Assembly (NCBI RefSeq): GCF_030077735.1
Contig: NZ_JASJEU010000003.1
Coordinates: 343,243-407,242 of the forward strand
DNA: 64,000 nt
Source: Gordonibacter faecis
GTDB taxonomy: Bacteria; Actinomycetota; Coriobacteriia; Coriobacteriales; Eggerthellaceae
Direction of reading: 5' to 3'
Shown: positions 36,801-47,184 of the stretch, in pieces
How positions within the stretch are numbered: position 1 is the first letter of the stretch
How the letters are laid out: each line of letters opens with the position of its first letter
Translations under genes and position numbers: made by a program
The notes under the pieces: generated by a model
What the model was told of the DNA's origin: nothing
What the model saw: only the letters and a program-made list of their open reading frames with translations
Database searches by the model: none

Positions 36801-39800
36801 TGCCCATTGGCTCATAATTCACTTTCCACGGCTCCCCCACCTGCCCAGGAGCAACTACACTGAAGTACTTCGCACCCTCGTAGCGCGTATACCCCTCAGA
36901 TGTCGCCGTTTCCTCAAGGCCATACTCACCCCACGGCAAGCCGCTGATCGTAAGATCGCCCGAAGCAGCTTCATGCAACTCTGTCACTGGCCCCGAGGCG
37001 TTATAGGTATAGCTGCCTTCCGCATTCTTGGTGAACGCAAGCGGAACCTTCGGATTCGTCCCAAACCCGTTGGGATACAAAGAGAGTGTAAAGGTAGACT
37101 GGCGAGCGCCCTGATATGTAAGCCCTTTTATTTCGCCATAGGTCTTCTTCAATTGAACAGGCACGTTACTCGTCGTGCGCGCGTTCTTCACCGCCTTGTC
37201 CTGGCCCTGAATGATGGTGGTGCCCTTCGCTCCGGTTGTGAACGACCCCTCCGTCGTGTGGTACTTCGTTTCACCCACCGAGGCCACATCTTCTTTATAG
37301 TGATAGGCGGTATTCGGCTCTAGGCCGTAGAACGATACAAGACCATTCTTGTTCGACACCGCCGTTTTAAGGATGGTCGTTTGATCGTCCTCTTTTGACA
37401 GGAAGAAGCGCACGCCCGACAGCGGTGCCGTTTCTCCGCTGAAGGCATCCACCTTTACCAGCTTGTAAATGGCCTTTTGCGTGAGCCACCCCCACGAACT
37501 GGCATCGACATCAGCAGAAATAGTATCATCGCCCAACGGCGTGTCACCCATGACAACACTTACCGTATTGGTAACCTTACCGCCAGAGGCAGGGCCGACT
37601 ATCTTCGCCTGATATTCCAACACATAGGACGCGGCACCATCGGGCAACTTCACCTTAAGGACAACCTTGTCTTTGGTGGCATCATAGACAAGCTCCTTGC
37701 TCCACCCCGCTGTAACAGCGGCACCATGTCCGTCCTTGATGAAAGCACCCTCGTGTTCGGCATAGTACAGCTGCACCGTGGAAAGGTCGATCTCAAGCGC
37801 CTCGTCGAATTCGTCCGTGGCCACAGCATTCGTCAGCTGCAGGCCGTTGGGGTTGAGGGCGATGCGGTAGTCAAGAATCCCGTCCTTTTGACGTGAACCG
37901 TCAACCGACTTTGCGGCGAATTGTTCAGAAATGTCGGGGGTATCCTGCGTGCCAATGCACTCAGCCACTGCCCCACCGTCGGCTAGGTAGCCATCAGAGT
38001 CGGCCATGACAGTGTTTTTCACCAAGATCCGGAACCCGTCAACAAGCCATTCATTCTGATAGAGCGCTTGCAAAACCGCCTTGTCGAGCGTGAGGGGAAG
38101 GTCGATGATATAGCATGCCGACGCCTCAGCCGCACCCGTTACGCTGAAATCAACGACCTTGTTGGCGACCCACTGGTCAATAGCCGTCTTAAATTCACTC
38201 GTGACATCGCTCTTTGCGTCGCCTTGTTTCTTTGTCACCTTCACAGACGGAACCTGTGAATTGGTTGCATCTCCGTTGACGAAAGTCCACTTCGAGGCAT
38301 CAATCGTTGTCTTTTCAGCTCCAGATGAATCGACAACATGCGCTGTAATCGCCTTCAAGTCATCAGCCATGGTTAACTCTGTGTTGGGCATCTGGTTACC
38401 ATTCACCGTGATGTAATAATGTAAGTACCCGGTCGATTCGCCCTTCATATCAACCACGGTGTAGTTGCTCGTCTTGGTGAGGAAGGCGTTTTTGAACGTG
38501 CGTTCGGCGCTATCCGCGGCCTCATAGGTGTGTCCGGGAGCCGTTACCGCGAGATTCGCCGTGTTCCTATAAGTGTGATCTTTGTCGTTCTCGCGCTGGA
38601 AATTGAGCGCCTGGCTTTGATAGGCTATCTCGATGTCGTTGAGTTCATACTGCGCCCGTTTGAAGGTAAACCTCATCGCGTGGGTGTCTGGGTCGAAGGA
38701 GAAAACAGTAACCAACTCGTCCTTCGTGAGAGATGTTCCCTTGTGCGTAACCTTAACCGAATCCAGCAGAAGATCCTGGTCGAAGGTGCCATCTTCCTGA
38801 AGTCCCACCACATCGGTGATCACGCCCTGCGTATAGTCCTCCGAGCGGGTGGAAGGCTTGATGATCCAGTCAATGACGCCGGTATGCTCATCATACGTGG
38901 GTGTGTCCTTGTCCAAGTAGGCAACGTTGAAGTTTGTACTGATATCGAACTTGGTATCGTTTTCTCCCGGGCCGGGCCCGCCCGTCGGCCAGTCATACGC
39001 CATCCACGCCTGGTTGGGGAAGGTGATATCCACCTTTTTATCGCTGTCACCATCAACGGCGATGTCCGTCTCAAACGTGATACGTTGCTCGGTGCTCACC
39101 ACTCCGTCGAAGTGGATTTCCAACAACGTCGTATTATCTGGGGTTTCGATAGTTTTCACGGCGTAGGTGCCACTGGGCGCAGGATTGGGAGTTGTGTCAT
39201 ACACCTTATCAAGAGGAACATCATTAACTTTCAGCGTTCCATTCCGATAGGTGGCACGTGCGTCAAGCCGATCAAATACCACGACGTTTTGGGCCGCGCC
39301 AACGCCGCCCTTATTGATAATGATATCCCAAGAGATAATGCTGCTGTTCAGCGGTTGCCCCGACTTGGAAATACCGAACTGTGGTACCGTCACACTCGCT
39401 TCCGCTCCCTGTTCAGGCGGCACCACAACTTCAGAATTCTGAGGTGATTCCATCTTCACGCTGTTTGCCACCTGCTGTTCACTCTTCGCAGTAGCGTTCA
39501 GCACCGCCTCATTCACCTTGGTTTTCACCGTGATGTCATATGGCGCCACCGCAGTCGAATCGTCGGGGAAGGTATAGGAGAAGGTGCCTCCGTGCACGTC
39601 GGCGGGCTTAACAAGTTCCGCGCCATCGGGCCCGGTCACGCTTGTGACTGCTAGTTCATTCTCTTCGAAGGTGTCTGTGACGGTAATACCTTTAAGAGCG
39701 AGGCCCGCAGATGCGGGCTCGCTTCCTACTGTGATAGTCCACGTAATGCTATTGTCGTCCTTGTTGTATGTGCCGTGCTTTTCCATCCCCTCAAGTTTTG

Positions 39801-40786
39801 GTGAGGTAGGAGGCACCTTAAACGTATAGGTTGTACCCCCATTTTGGAGAAGCCACGGCACCTGGGTGGTGTCGGTATCCTTGAGTTGGTCTTTATCCAG
39901 CTTGAACGTGGCACCTACCCCACCAAAGATGGATACGTAGCCCTTGTCAAGGTTCACCGTATCGGTGAAAACCACCTTGAAGAACGCTTTTCCCTGGTCA
40001 TCCTTTTCAATGGTGTACGTTGCAATTGCCAACCCAAGGGGTGAATAAATGGTTTGCGGCGCTTTGTTTTCGTCGACTATAAAGATGCTCGGCAGCGCAT
40101 AGCGATAGTAGTCACCCGCCTTGATTTCTCGCGTAAGGTCCGGCGATTCATCATCGACAAGAATTTTGAAAATAACCTCCATATACAGGTTATCAATAGA
40201 GGCAAACGGCACGGTGGAGAAATCAAAAACCTGGGCCTCGTCCGTTCCCGTGTTTGATATGTCGTGGGACACACCGTGCACGTCTTGGTAGGAAAACGCA
40301 GCAACGCCCAAAAGAAGTTGGTCGAGGTCATGCGTTTTGTCCGGATCACTGTTCGTCCCCGACTCCAAGTCGAACGGAAGTTCAGACGTCTCTACCTCAG
40401 CCTCTTGCGCCTCGCCTTCATTCAGATTGTTTTCATTCGGCTCAACAAGGGGCGCTCCTTCCTCAGAAGCGAAGAGGTCGTCAGACTTTTCCGATAACGG
40501 GGGCTCAGGAGAAACTTCCCCCTCGTGCGAACCCTGAGGCCCCGTACCTTCTTCGGTCACATCGCTGGTACCGCTTTCCGGCATATCGTCAGCGGGAGCC
40601 ACATCGGGCGAAGGCGCCCCTTCCGTCCCACCTTCCCCTTCTTCTGTGCTTGGAAGCATTGAAATAGCTGCCCCCCCCCCCAGCGCCGTATGCCGCGAGC
40701 GGCTGGAGGATGGCGTTATTGCAGGTGATTACCAGCAGGAATGCGAGGATGAGTGAGAAAGCGTTGCGGGCGGCGTGGCGGTGCAT
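33868..40786 (-). CDS. Giant CnaB/SpaA-type surface adhesin, signal peptide split by a poly-G tract
   Basis: Signal peptide starts at ATG 40786 (MHRHAARNAFSLILAFLLVI, then AILQPLAAYGA; GAAGGGA site upstream). Codons reach 11 consecutive G (40671-40681 as C on plus). With 11 G the frame runs to a premature end near 40589; with 10 G it would join, as GGGAAISMLPSTEEGEGG, to a 2,263-residue open frame that ends at 33868. The body has an acidic low-complexity stretch (1-125), an adhesin/isopeptide-type region, about nine CnaB/SpaA-like domains (e.g. VKKLDQWGEGVANATVKLQ, FKQDSESGKALSGASFDLY, FRKVDSAGRPLAGAKL), a Pro/Asp/Asn repeat stalk, sortase motif LVGTG (33958-33972), a hydrophobic helix and RRLRHR. 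Cell-wall anchored, extracellular. Likely phase-variable; this copy is OFF, or an error in tract length. Confidence 0.85.
40671..40681 (-). repeat. Homopolymer tract of 11 G (coding strand) in the adhesin gene
   Basis: Eleven identical bases directly after the signal-peptide codons. Tracts of this length slip in replication. Losing one base, or gaining two, restores the reading frame of the 2.3-kilo-residue adhesin, so it is a probable on/off switch. Confidence 0.8.
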
Positions 40787-41002
40787 ACAAGTTCCCTTCG
40801 GCTGCGTTTGAGCGGTCTTTCGGCAGGATAGTCAGCTCAGTTTATGCCACCCGGATGTCTAATAAAATGCGTTCAATTATTACTAGAACCCCAGATCAAC
40901 CATTGACTTTTCCCGTACAGCCACCGACCGCAGCGCGCTCAACGCCACCCACACACCCTGCTTCCCATAGCACCAGGTATTTCCCTCCCCCTCAATACCA
41001 AA

Positions 41003-41026
41003 AAGCCCCCGCCGAAGCAGGGGCTT
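41003..41026 (-). terminator. Terminator of the arginine deiminase operon
   Basis: On the minus strand AAGCCCC and GGGGCTT form the stem, with five T following (TTTTT then GG). It lies 60 bases after the antiporter stop. Confidence 0.8.
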
Positions 41027-41085
41027 TACGAGGGCTTATCTCAGCGATGCTACTCGCACACCAAGTACCATCATATCGCGAAGCG

Positions 41086-42696
41086 TCAGGCGGCTCCGGG
41101 TATGATAAGCATCGCTGCCGTCAGGATGATGGCGCACACCACACCCAAGATTACAAACAGCACACCGCCGAACTTGAGCCAGGTGGAGTACTCCACCTTC
41201 GCCAGCGCAAGACCGCCCATGATGGCGCCCGACGTCGGCGTGAACAGGTTCACCAGGCCGTTACCAGCGCTGTAGATCATAATCATCACGTCGGTGGAGA
41301 ACCCAAGGTGGTTCGCCAGCGGGCCCATGATTGGCATGGACACGGTGGCCATGCCGGACGACGACGGAATGAGGAACGACAGCACCACGTACAGCAAGAA
41401 CGAAAGCGGTGCAAAAATGACAGCCGACATGCCGGCCAGCGCATTCGCCGCGTTCTCGAGGATCCACATGTCCAGACCCGTCTCACCCATTAGCACGGTA
41501 ATCGAACGCGCCAGAGCGATAATTAACACAACGCTCATCATGTCGGCTGCGCCGTTGATAAACGCCTTCACAAAGCGGCTCTCAGAAAGACCGCCAATAA
41601 AACCAATCACAATAGCCATGAGCAAGAACCAGGTGGAAGCTTCGTCGAAGTACCACTGACCCATAGGAACGCCGGTCAGGAAGGCCGACCAACCCTGACT
41701 GATCTGCTCTTCGGTGGTAACGGTACCGGTCACGGTGCCGTCAAACGTCAGCTCGCCACCCACCTTGGCATCGTCCCACGAAGCGGCAATGTCGTCACCG
41801 GACACTTGCGTGGTAACCTCTTCAGTAGCCGCGCCGGCATCAAAGATAGTAATGCCAAAGTCTTCCCACGGGATGAAGCTGACAATCATCACCACAAACG
41901 TGAGCGCGAACACCACGAGCGTCCACTTCTGGCGACCGGTCAAAAGCTTCTTGGCCGGCTCATTCTCAGCCTCAACGGCATCCTGATGAGCTTCGCCGAA
42001 CTCGGCCTTCATGGTTTCCTGCTCCTGCAGCGACAAAATAGTGGAGCCCTTGTTGGCCTTCACCTTTTTGGCGTAACGCATGACAAACACAATAGAAATA
42101 GCCAGCGTCACAATCCACAGGATAACACCCAGCAAAATGATAGTGCCCTGGTTGATTTCGATGCCCGTGCCAGACAACGAGTCAACTGCGGCGCCCACCG
42201 CAAACGGGTTCACCGTGGAACCCAGCACGCCGCAACCAGCGCCCAACAGCACAACCGCTGCACCCACGATGCTGTCAAAACCAGCAGCCACCATGGTTGC
42301 TGCCAGCAGCAGGTAGAACGGGACCGTTTCCTCACACATGCCATACGTCGTGCCACCAATGGAGAAGATGAACATCAAAATGGGTATGAGAATTAACTCA
42401 TTGCCCTTCAGCTTCTTCACGAGCGCCGCGATGCCCGCATCAAGCGCACCGGTTTCCGTAACAATACCCAGAAAGCCGCCCAAAATTAAGACGAACAAAC
42501 ACACCGGCAAAGCGTCGGTGAAACCCTTGACCGGCGCGGTTGTTACATCGGCAATCGTCGCACCCGTGACACCTTCCACACCGGCAAAACTCATGATCAG
42601 CGTGACTATGGCCAACGCTATAAGAATGAGTACCAGGATGGTAAATGACGAAATTGATCGCTTCTTCCTGCTTTTTTCCTTCGTTTTCTCGGTCAT
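41086..42696 (-). CDS. YfcC family transporter, probable arginine/ornithine antiporter
   Basis: 536 residues from ATG 42696 with AAGGAGG 7 bases upstream; the frame extends further without a ribosome site. About 12 membrane helices. Marks of the YfcC/DcuC-like basic amino acid family include CLFVLILGGFLGIVTETGALD, GGTTYGMCEETVPFY and FLIPSSSGMATVSMPIMGP. A soluble segment of about 60 residues (LSQGWSAFLTG region) lies between helices. Encoded last in the arc operon, so it most likely swaps external arginine for ornithine and drives the pathway without using energy. YfcC proteins differ from classic ArcD (APC family). Confidence 0.88.
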   Translation of the reverse strand: MTEKTKEKSRKKRSISSFTILVLILIALAIVTLIMSFAGVEGVTGATIADVTTAPVKGFTDALPVCLFVLILGGFLGIVTETGALDAGIAALVKKLKGNELILIPILMFIFSIGGTTYGMCEETVPFYLLLAATMVAAGFDSIVGAAVVLLGAGCGVLGSTVNPFAVGAAVDSLSGTGIEINQGTIILLGVILWIVTLAISIVFVMRYAKKVKANKGSTILSLQEQETMKAEFGEAHQDAVEAENEPAKKLLTGRQKWTLVVFALTFVVMIVSFIPWEDFGITIFDAGAATEEVTTQVSGDDIAASWDDAKVGGELTFDGTVTGTVTTEEQISQGWSAFLTGVPMGQWYFDEASTWFLLMAIVIGFIGGLSESRFVKAFINGAADMMSVVLIIALARSITVLMGETGLDMWILENAANALAGMSAVIFAPLSFLLYVVLSFLIPSSSGMATVSMPIMGPLANHLGFSTDVMIMIYSAGNGLVNLFTPTSGAIMGGLALAKVEYSTWLKFGGVLFVILGVVCAIILTAAMLIIPGAA

Positions 42697-42846
42697 GAGG
42701 ACCCCTCCTTCTACAAGGATCGAGGCGGATAAAATGGCGAACGAGAAATTCATACGGGCCGACCGGAAGCATAACCGCCCGGCCCGCGGATACCCCTTTT
42801 ACGAGCGACGACCACGCGCCTCATGGCGCAGCCGCCGCCCTTACAC

Positions 42847-43800
42847 TTACGCGGTAATAATAGTGCCCGTCTTGCCCTTCAGGCCTTCAGCCGCATGCTC
42901 GAGCGAGGTAATGAGCGCCTTGCCCTCGGGATGCTGCTGAACGAATTCGATGCAGGCTTCCACCTTCGGCAGCATGCTGCCGGGAGCGAACTGGCCTTCC
43001 TCGATGTACTTCTGGGCCTCGGCCACGGTCATGGAATCGAGCTCCTGCTGCTCCGGCGTGTTGAAATTGATGCACACCTTTTCAACGGCCGTGAGGATAA
43101 CCAGCATGTCAGCCTTGAAGTCCGCCGCCAGTTTGGCGCTGGAGCGGTCCTTGTCGATAACGGCTGGCACGCCATGGTAGCTGTCGTCCTTTTCGATGAC
43201 CGGAACACCGCCGCCGCCCGTGGACACCACGATGTAGCCGTCGTCCATGAGGTCTTTGATGGCGTCAAATTCCACAATACGCTGGGGCTTCGGGGACGCG
43301 ACCACCTGACGCCAGCCGCGACCGGAGTCTTCTTTATAGGTATAGCCAGTTTCCTCGGCGCGCTTCATGGCCTCTTCCTCAGTGAGGAAGGCGCCAACGG
43401 GCTTCGTCGGATTCTGGAACGCCGGATCCTCCGGGTAGACCACCGTCTGCGTAATGACGCAAGCCGTGGAGCGCATGATGCCGCGGCGCTTCATTTCGTT
43501 CAAGATGGCCTGGGACAACTGGTAGCCAATGTAGCCCTGGCTCATGGCGCCGCACTCCGGGAAGGGCATGGCCGGCGTCTTGCCGTCATGCACCGACGCG
43601 TAGTCAAACGCGTTGTTAATCATGCCAACCTGCGGGCCGTTGCCGTGGGACACCACAACGTTGATGCCTTCGGCCACCATGTCCACAATGTGGGACGCGG
43701 TGTTCTTCACCAGCTCAAGCTGTTCCTGCGGCGTATCACCGAGGGCGTTGCCGCCCAGAGCAATAACCACAGACTTGCCTTCGCCTTTCTGGTAAGCCAT
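42847..43800 (-). CDS. arcC: Carbamate kinase
   Basis: 317 residues. Transfers phosphate from carbamoyl phosphate to ADP, giving ATP, CO2 and ammonia; the energy-yielding step of arginine deiminase fermentation. Amino acid kinase fold with VVIALGGNALGD at the N-terminus, VVSHGNGPQVGM, VVSTGGGGVPV and AVIDKDRSSAKLAAD. Full length and intact. 32 bases downstream of argF/arcB, 150 bases before the antiporter. Confidence 0.96.
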   Translation of the reverse strand: MAYQKGEGKSVVIALGGNALGDTPQEQLELVKNTASHIVDMVAEGINVVVSHGNGPQVGMINNAFDYASVHDGKTPAMPFPECGAMSQGYIGYQLSQAILNEMKRRGIMRSTACVITQTVVYPEDPAFQNPTKPVGAFLTEEEAMKRAEETGYTYKEDSGRGWRQVVASPKPQRIVEFDAIKDLMDDGYIVVSTGGGGVPVIEKDDSYHGVPAVIDKDRSSAKLAADFKADMLVILTAVEKVCINFNTPEQQELDSMTVAEAQKYIEEGQFAPGSMLPKVEACIEFVQQHPEGKALITSLEHAAEGLKGKTGTIITA

Positions 43801-43832
43801 GTACTGGCCTCCTTTCCGTACCGTCGCGGTGT

Positions 43833-44828
43833 TTAAGAGAGCGTGGCGTACATGACCGCCTTGATGGTGTGCATGCGGTTCTCGGCCTCGTCAAACACCT
43901 TGGACTGCTTGGACTCGAACACGTCGTCCTCAACTTCCATCTCGGTGACGCCAAACTTCTCGGCGATTTCCTTGCCGATGGTGGTCTTGGTATCGTGGAA
44001 GGACGGCAGGCAGTGCATGAAGATGGCGTCGGGAGCGGCCATAGCCATGACCTCCTTCGTCACGCGATAGGGCTCCAGCAGCTTGATGCGCTCGGCCCAG
44101 ATGTCGTCCGGCTCGCCCATGGACACCCAGATATCGGTGTAGATGACATGCGCGCCCGTGCAGGCTTCCTTCACGTCTTCAGTGAGCGTGATGGTGGCGC
44201 CGGTCTCGGCCGCAACCTTCTTGCACTCGTCCACGAGCTCGGCCTTCGGCATACGCTCCTTCGGGCCACAGGCCACAAAGTGCAGGCCCAGCTTGGCGCA
44301 CACTACCATGAGCGAGTTCGCCACGTTGTTCTCGGCGTCGCCCATGAAGACGAACTTCAGGCCCTCAATGCCCATGGGGAAGTTCTCTTCCACGGTGAGC
44401 ATGTCGGCGATCATCTGCGTGGGATGGAACTCGGTGGTGAGGCCGTTCCACACCGGCACGCCGGCGTTGGCAGCGAGGTCTTCCACGATCTCCTGCGCAT
44501 AGCCGCGGTACTCGATGCCGTCATACATACGGCCGAGCACGCGAGCGGTGTCCTCAATGGATTCCTTCTTGCCCATCTGCGAGCTGCCGGGATCGAGGTA
44601 GGTCACACCCATACCCAGATCCATGCCCGCAACCTCAAACGAGCAGCGCGTGCGCGTGGAGGTCTTCTCGAACAGAAGCACAATATTTTTACCTTCGAGG
44701 TAACGATGGGGGGTACCCGTCAATTTCAAGTTCTTGAACTGCTTCGACAACTGAATGAGGTAGCGGATCTCATCGGGGGTGAAATCCAGCAGCTTCAGGA
44801 AGTTGCGTCCGCTCAGGCTCGTGGGCAT
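43833..44828 (-). CDS. arcB: Ornithine carbamoyltransferase (catabolic)
   Basis: 331 residues. In the arginine deiminase pathway it splits citrulline with phosphate into ornithine and carbamoyl phosphate. Carbamoyl-phosphate site STRTR, HPTQMIADMLT, ornithine loop region SMGEPDDIWAERI and HCLPSFHD are present. Placement between arcA and arcC supports the catabolic role, though the same fold serves biosynthesis (argF). ATG start with a GAAAGGAAT site. Confidence 0.95.
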   Translation of the reverse strand: MPTSLSGRNFLKLLDFTPDEIRYLIQLSKQFKNLKLTGTPHRYLEGKNIVLLFEKTSTRTRCSFEVAGMDLGMGVTYLDPGSSQMGKKESIEDTARVLGRMYDGIEYRGYAQEIVEDLAANAGVPVWNGLTTEFHPTQMIADMLTVEENFPMGIEGLKFVFMGDAENNVANSLMVVCAKLGLHFVACGPKERMPKAELVDECKKVAAETGATITLTEDVKEACTGAHVIYTDIWVSMGEPDDIWAERIKLLEPYRVTKEVMAMAAPDAIFMHCLPSFHDTKTTIGKEIAEKFGVTEMEVEDDVFESKQSKVFDEAENRMHTIKAVMYATLS

Positions 44829-44936
44829 AATTCATTCCTTTCGTCGTTCTGTGCCAAGTTTGTCTCTCGTATTTCAGTTACGTTCAGACGGGCGTCGCCA
44901 AGTCAAAATCGCCCGCCCCTTCTCAAAGCCAGGGGT

Positions 44937-44960
44937 GGATGCCCCCCTAAGAGGGCATCC
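44937..44960 (-). promoter_or_regulatory. Intercistronic hairpin between arcA and arcB
   Basis: 8-bp perfect stem GGATGCCC / GGGCATCC with an 8-base loop in the 197-base spacer. On the minus strand it is followed by CCACCCCTGG rather than a T-run, so it looks like an mRNA-stability or processing element, not a terminator. It might give arcA and arcBC different transcript levels. Confidence 0.45.
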
Positions 44961-45025
44961 GGCCTGGTCTGGAAAGCAAAGGGTGCCGGCTCGGCGAACC
45001 GAGTCAACCGGTGCCCGACGCGCAT

Positions 45026-46243
45026 TTAGTCTTCGCGCCAGATGGGCATGCTCATGCAGCGTGGGCCGCCACGGCCGCGCGACAGCTCGGCGGATGGGAT
45101 GACCACCAGCTTGATGCCCTTTTCCTCAAGCACCTTGTTCGTTACGTCGTTGCGCTCGTACACCGCAACGAGGCCAGGTGCAATGCAGAGCGTGTTGGAA
45201 CCATCGTTCCACTGTTCGCGTTCGGCCGCAATGCGGTCGCCGCCGCCGCAGGGGATCAGCTCCACGGGCAGACCGAGGTACTTCTCAAGAATCTTTTCCA
45301 GAGGCTCAGTCATTTCCTTTACTTTAATGCCCTCGCCCTCCGGCGTGATCTCAAACACGGTGAGCGGACCCATGATACCGGGATGAATGGTGAACTTGTC
45401 CACGTCGATTTGCGTGAACACCGTATCCAGGTGCATCATGGCGCGGTTGTTCGGGATATAGAACGCCAGAATGGTGTCGATGGGGCTGGTTTCGTCGTTG
45501 AAAATGTTGTGCGCGAGCGCGTCGATGGCGTCCGGCTCGGTGCGCTGGGAGATGCCCACCGCCAGCACGTGCTCATTGAGGTTCAGGATGTCGCCACCCT
45601 CAATGTGGAACGTGTTGTAGCGGCTGTAGTACTGCGGCACATCCTTGAAGTTCGGATGATACTTGAAGATGTACTCGCCATAGATGGTCTCGCGGTTACG
45701 CGTGACGGAATACATGCGGTTGATGGACACGCCGTTGCCTATCATGGCGAAGTTGTCGCGCGTGAAGTACAGGTTCGGCATGGGGGCAACCACCATCTTG
45801 GAGGCCTCAGACACGAGGTCAACCAAGCTGTTGGACTTGTCGGTGTGAAGCTCGGTGAGGTTGATGCCCTCCATGGTCTTCAGCACGAGGTCCTTGTTGT
45901 TCGGGTAGTTGTCGTTTAGATAGTCAAAGATGATCTTCTGATAACGGTCGGTACGAATGCCGGCCTCTTCGATGAATTGCTTCAGGAACGGCTCGCGCAC
46001 CTCAGGGTTCTGATCGAGCACCTCGGTCATAAGATCTTCGAGGTACACGACTTCCACACCGTTGTCGCGCAGGGCCTGGGCGAATGCGTCATGCTCCTCT
46101 TGGGCTACCTTCAGAAACGGGATGTCGTCAAACAGCAGCTCTTCGAGCGTGTTCGGCGTCAGGTTCAGAAGTTCGTTACCCGGTCGATGGAGCAAAACTC
46201 GCTTAAGCGGCTTGATCTCGCTCTTAACGTTGACACCAGCCAT
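45026..46243 (-). CDS. arcA: Arginine deiminase
   Basis: 405 residues. Hydrolyses arginine to citrulline and ammonia. Guanidino-modifying enzyme fold; the active-site segment FHIEGGDILNLN, MHLDTVFTQID (Asp) and the catalytic Cys in RGGPRCMSMP near the C-terminus are all there. ATG start with AAGGAGGG upstream. First gene of arcA-arcB-arcC-antiporter, transcribed on the minus strand. Enables ATP formation and acid protection from arginine. Confidence 0.97.
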   Translation of the reverse strand: MAGVNVKSEIKPLKRVLLHRPGNELLNLTPNTLEELLFDDIPFLKVAQEEHDAFAQALRDNGVEVVYLEDLMTEVLDQNPEVREPFLKQFIEEAGIRTDRYQKIIFDYLNDNYPNNKDLVLKTMEGINLTELHTDKSNSLVDLVSEASKMVVAPMPNLYFTRDNFAMIGNGVSINRMYSVTRNRETIYGEYIFKYHPNFKDVPQYYSRYNTFHIEGGDILNLNEHVLAVGISQRTEPDAIDALAHNIFNDETSPIDTILAFYIPNNRAMMHLDTVFTQIDVDKFTIHPGIMGPLTVFEITPEGEGIKVKEMTEPLEKILEKYLGLPVELIPCGGGDRIAAEREQWNDGSNTLCIAPGLVAVYERNDVTNKVLEEKGIKLVVIPSAELSRGRGGPRCMSMPIWRED

Positions 46244-46779
46244 TGCAACCCTCCTTTTCTTTTATGCATTTTCCAGATGTTCGGCCTCGAACGCATCCGT
46301 TGCGCACCGTATGCCTGTTCGATGAGGCCAAAATCTCACGGTTCGATTCGAATTGCAACCACAATTCCGCAACAAAACCAACGAGGCTTCTATACCAGGC
46401 TTTTTTTCGGCGAACGGTAGGTTTGGTGACTCCTTTTCTCCATAATTCCTTCATGTTTGCTTTAGTGCTGTGGAGTGATGGACGAGGCAAAATGGCTTGT
46501 TTTGTGCCAGAGAAAAGCCGGCCTGTGCCCTGGTTGGGCGCAGGCTGATAAATGGGACTGCATAAACCATGGCAAACATGCATTCCTGATGCATCATGCT
46601 CAACGATGAGGGGCATGCGTGAGGCTTCGGCGGGTGTTTTGTGCGTTGGAAGGAGGTTGCACGTGGCTGAAATGGTGTTTCTACGTGCGGTTTCTCCGAA
46701 GAGGCGCGCGGTTTTGCCACAGGGACGGGTGACGGGTCACATGAGTGCGTTTTAAGGTATAATAGGCACCGTAGCGCAC
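46244..46779. other. Long intergenic region upstream of arcA
   Basis: 536 bases between arcA and tRNA-Arg. Short open frames on both strands show no family or ribosome site. It must hold the arc promoter and the tRNA-Arg promoter. A TATAAT at 46758-46763 fits a -10 for tRNA-Arg. A pair of ATGCAT words separated by 5 bases (46578-46594 region) is noted as a weak ArgR-like site, not called. Confidence 0.45.
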
Positions 46780-46855
46780 GCGCTCGTGGCTCAATGGATA
46801 GAGCAACGGACTTCTAATCCGTCGGTTGCAGGTTCGAGTCCTGCCGGGCGCGCCA
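46780..46855 (+). tRNA. tRNA-Arg (anticodon TCT)
   Basis: Acceptor GCGCTCG / CGGGCGC with one wobble, discriminator G, CCA encoded. Anticodon stem ACGGA / TCCGT around CTTCTAA gives TCT. A consensus TATAAT lies 17 bases upstream. Followed by a clear terminator. Confidence 0.95.
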
Positions 46856-46864
46856 GAATTTTGC

Positions 46865-46895
46865 CGCCCCGCCTTCTCAAAGACGGGGCGTTTTT
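46865..46895 (+). terminator. Terminator after tRNA-Arg
   Basis: CGCCCC-loop-GGGGCG hairpin (46865-46890) with five T directly after it, 10 bases beyond the tRNA 3' end. Confidence 0.88.
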
Positions 46896-47184
46896 ATTGG
46901 CGTTTAATGAAACTGGTTATTTTAGCATTGTTTGATGCGGTGGCAAGCATAAATTTCAAAATGGTTGCTTGAAGTTTGCCGTAGCGATACCGTGGGAGGT
47001 GCCAAGGAAAGGCGCTTTTACTTGTTCACCGGAGGCTCATTGATGAGCATCGACCTTCACAGAGTAAACCGCTCGGCAACAACTTGGCAGCAAAAGGCGT
47101 TCGTCCTCCGTTTCTATCGTATGATTAGTACTTCGTTCGCACAGATCGTCGACGAGCATCGGGTCGACGAGGAAAGGAACGCCC
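46896..47184. other. Intergenic region before the glutaredoxin-like gene
   Basis: About 290 bases. Holds a short tandem GTCGACGAG near the gene start. A plus-strand open frame here lacks coding character and overlaps the glutaredoxin gene in another frame. Presumed promoter and leader. Confidence 0.4.

Noticed and set aside
46578..46594. ATGCAT-N5-ATGCAT as an ArgR box before arcA
   Set aside because: Only one weak match, 330 bases from arcA; the hexamer is self-complementary so the match has little weight.
46552..46755. Small plus-strand frame upstream of tRNA-Arg
   Set aside because: No ribosome site and no protein-like pattern; region is promoter DNA.
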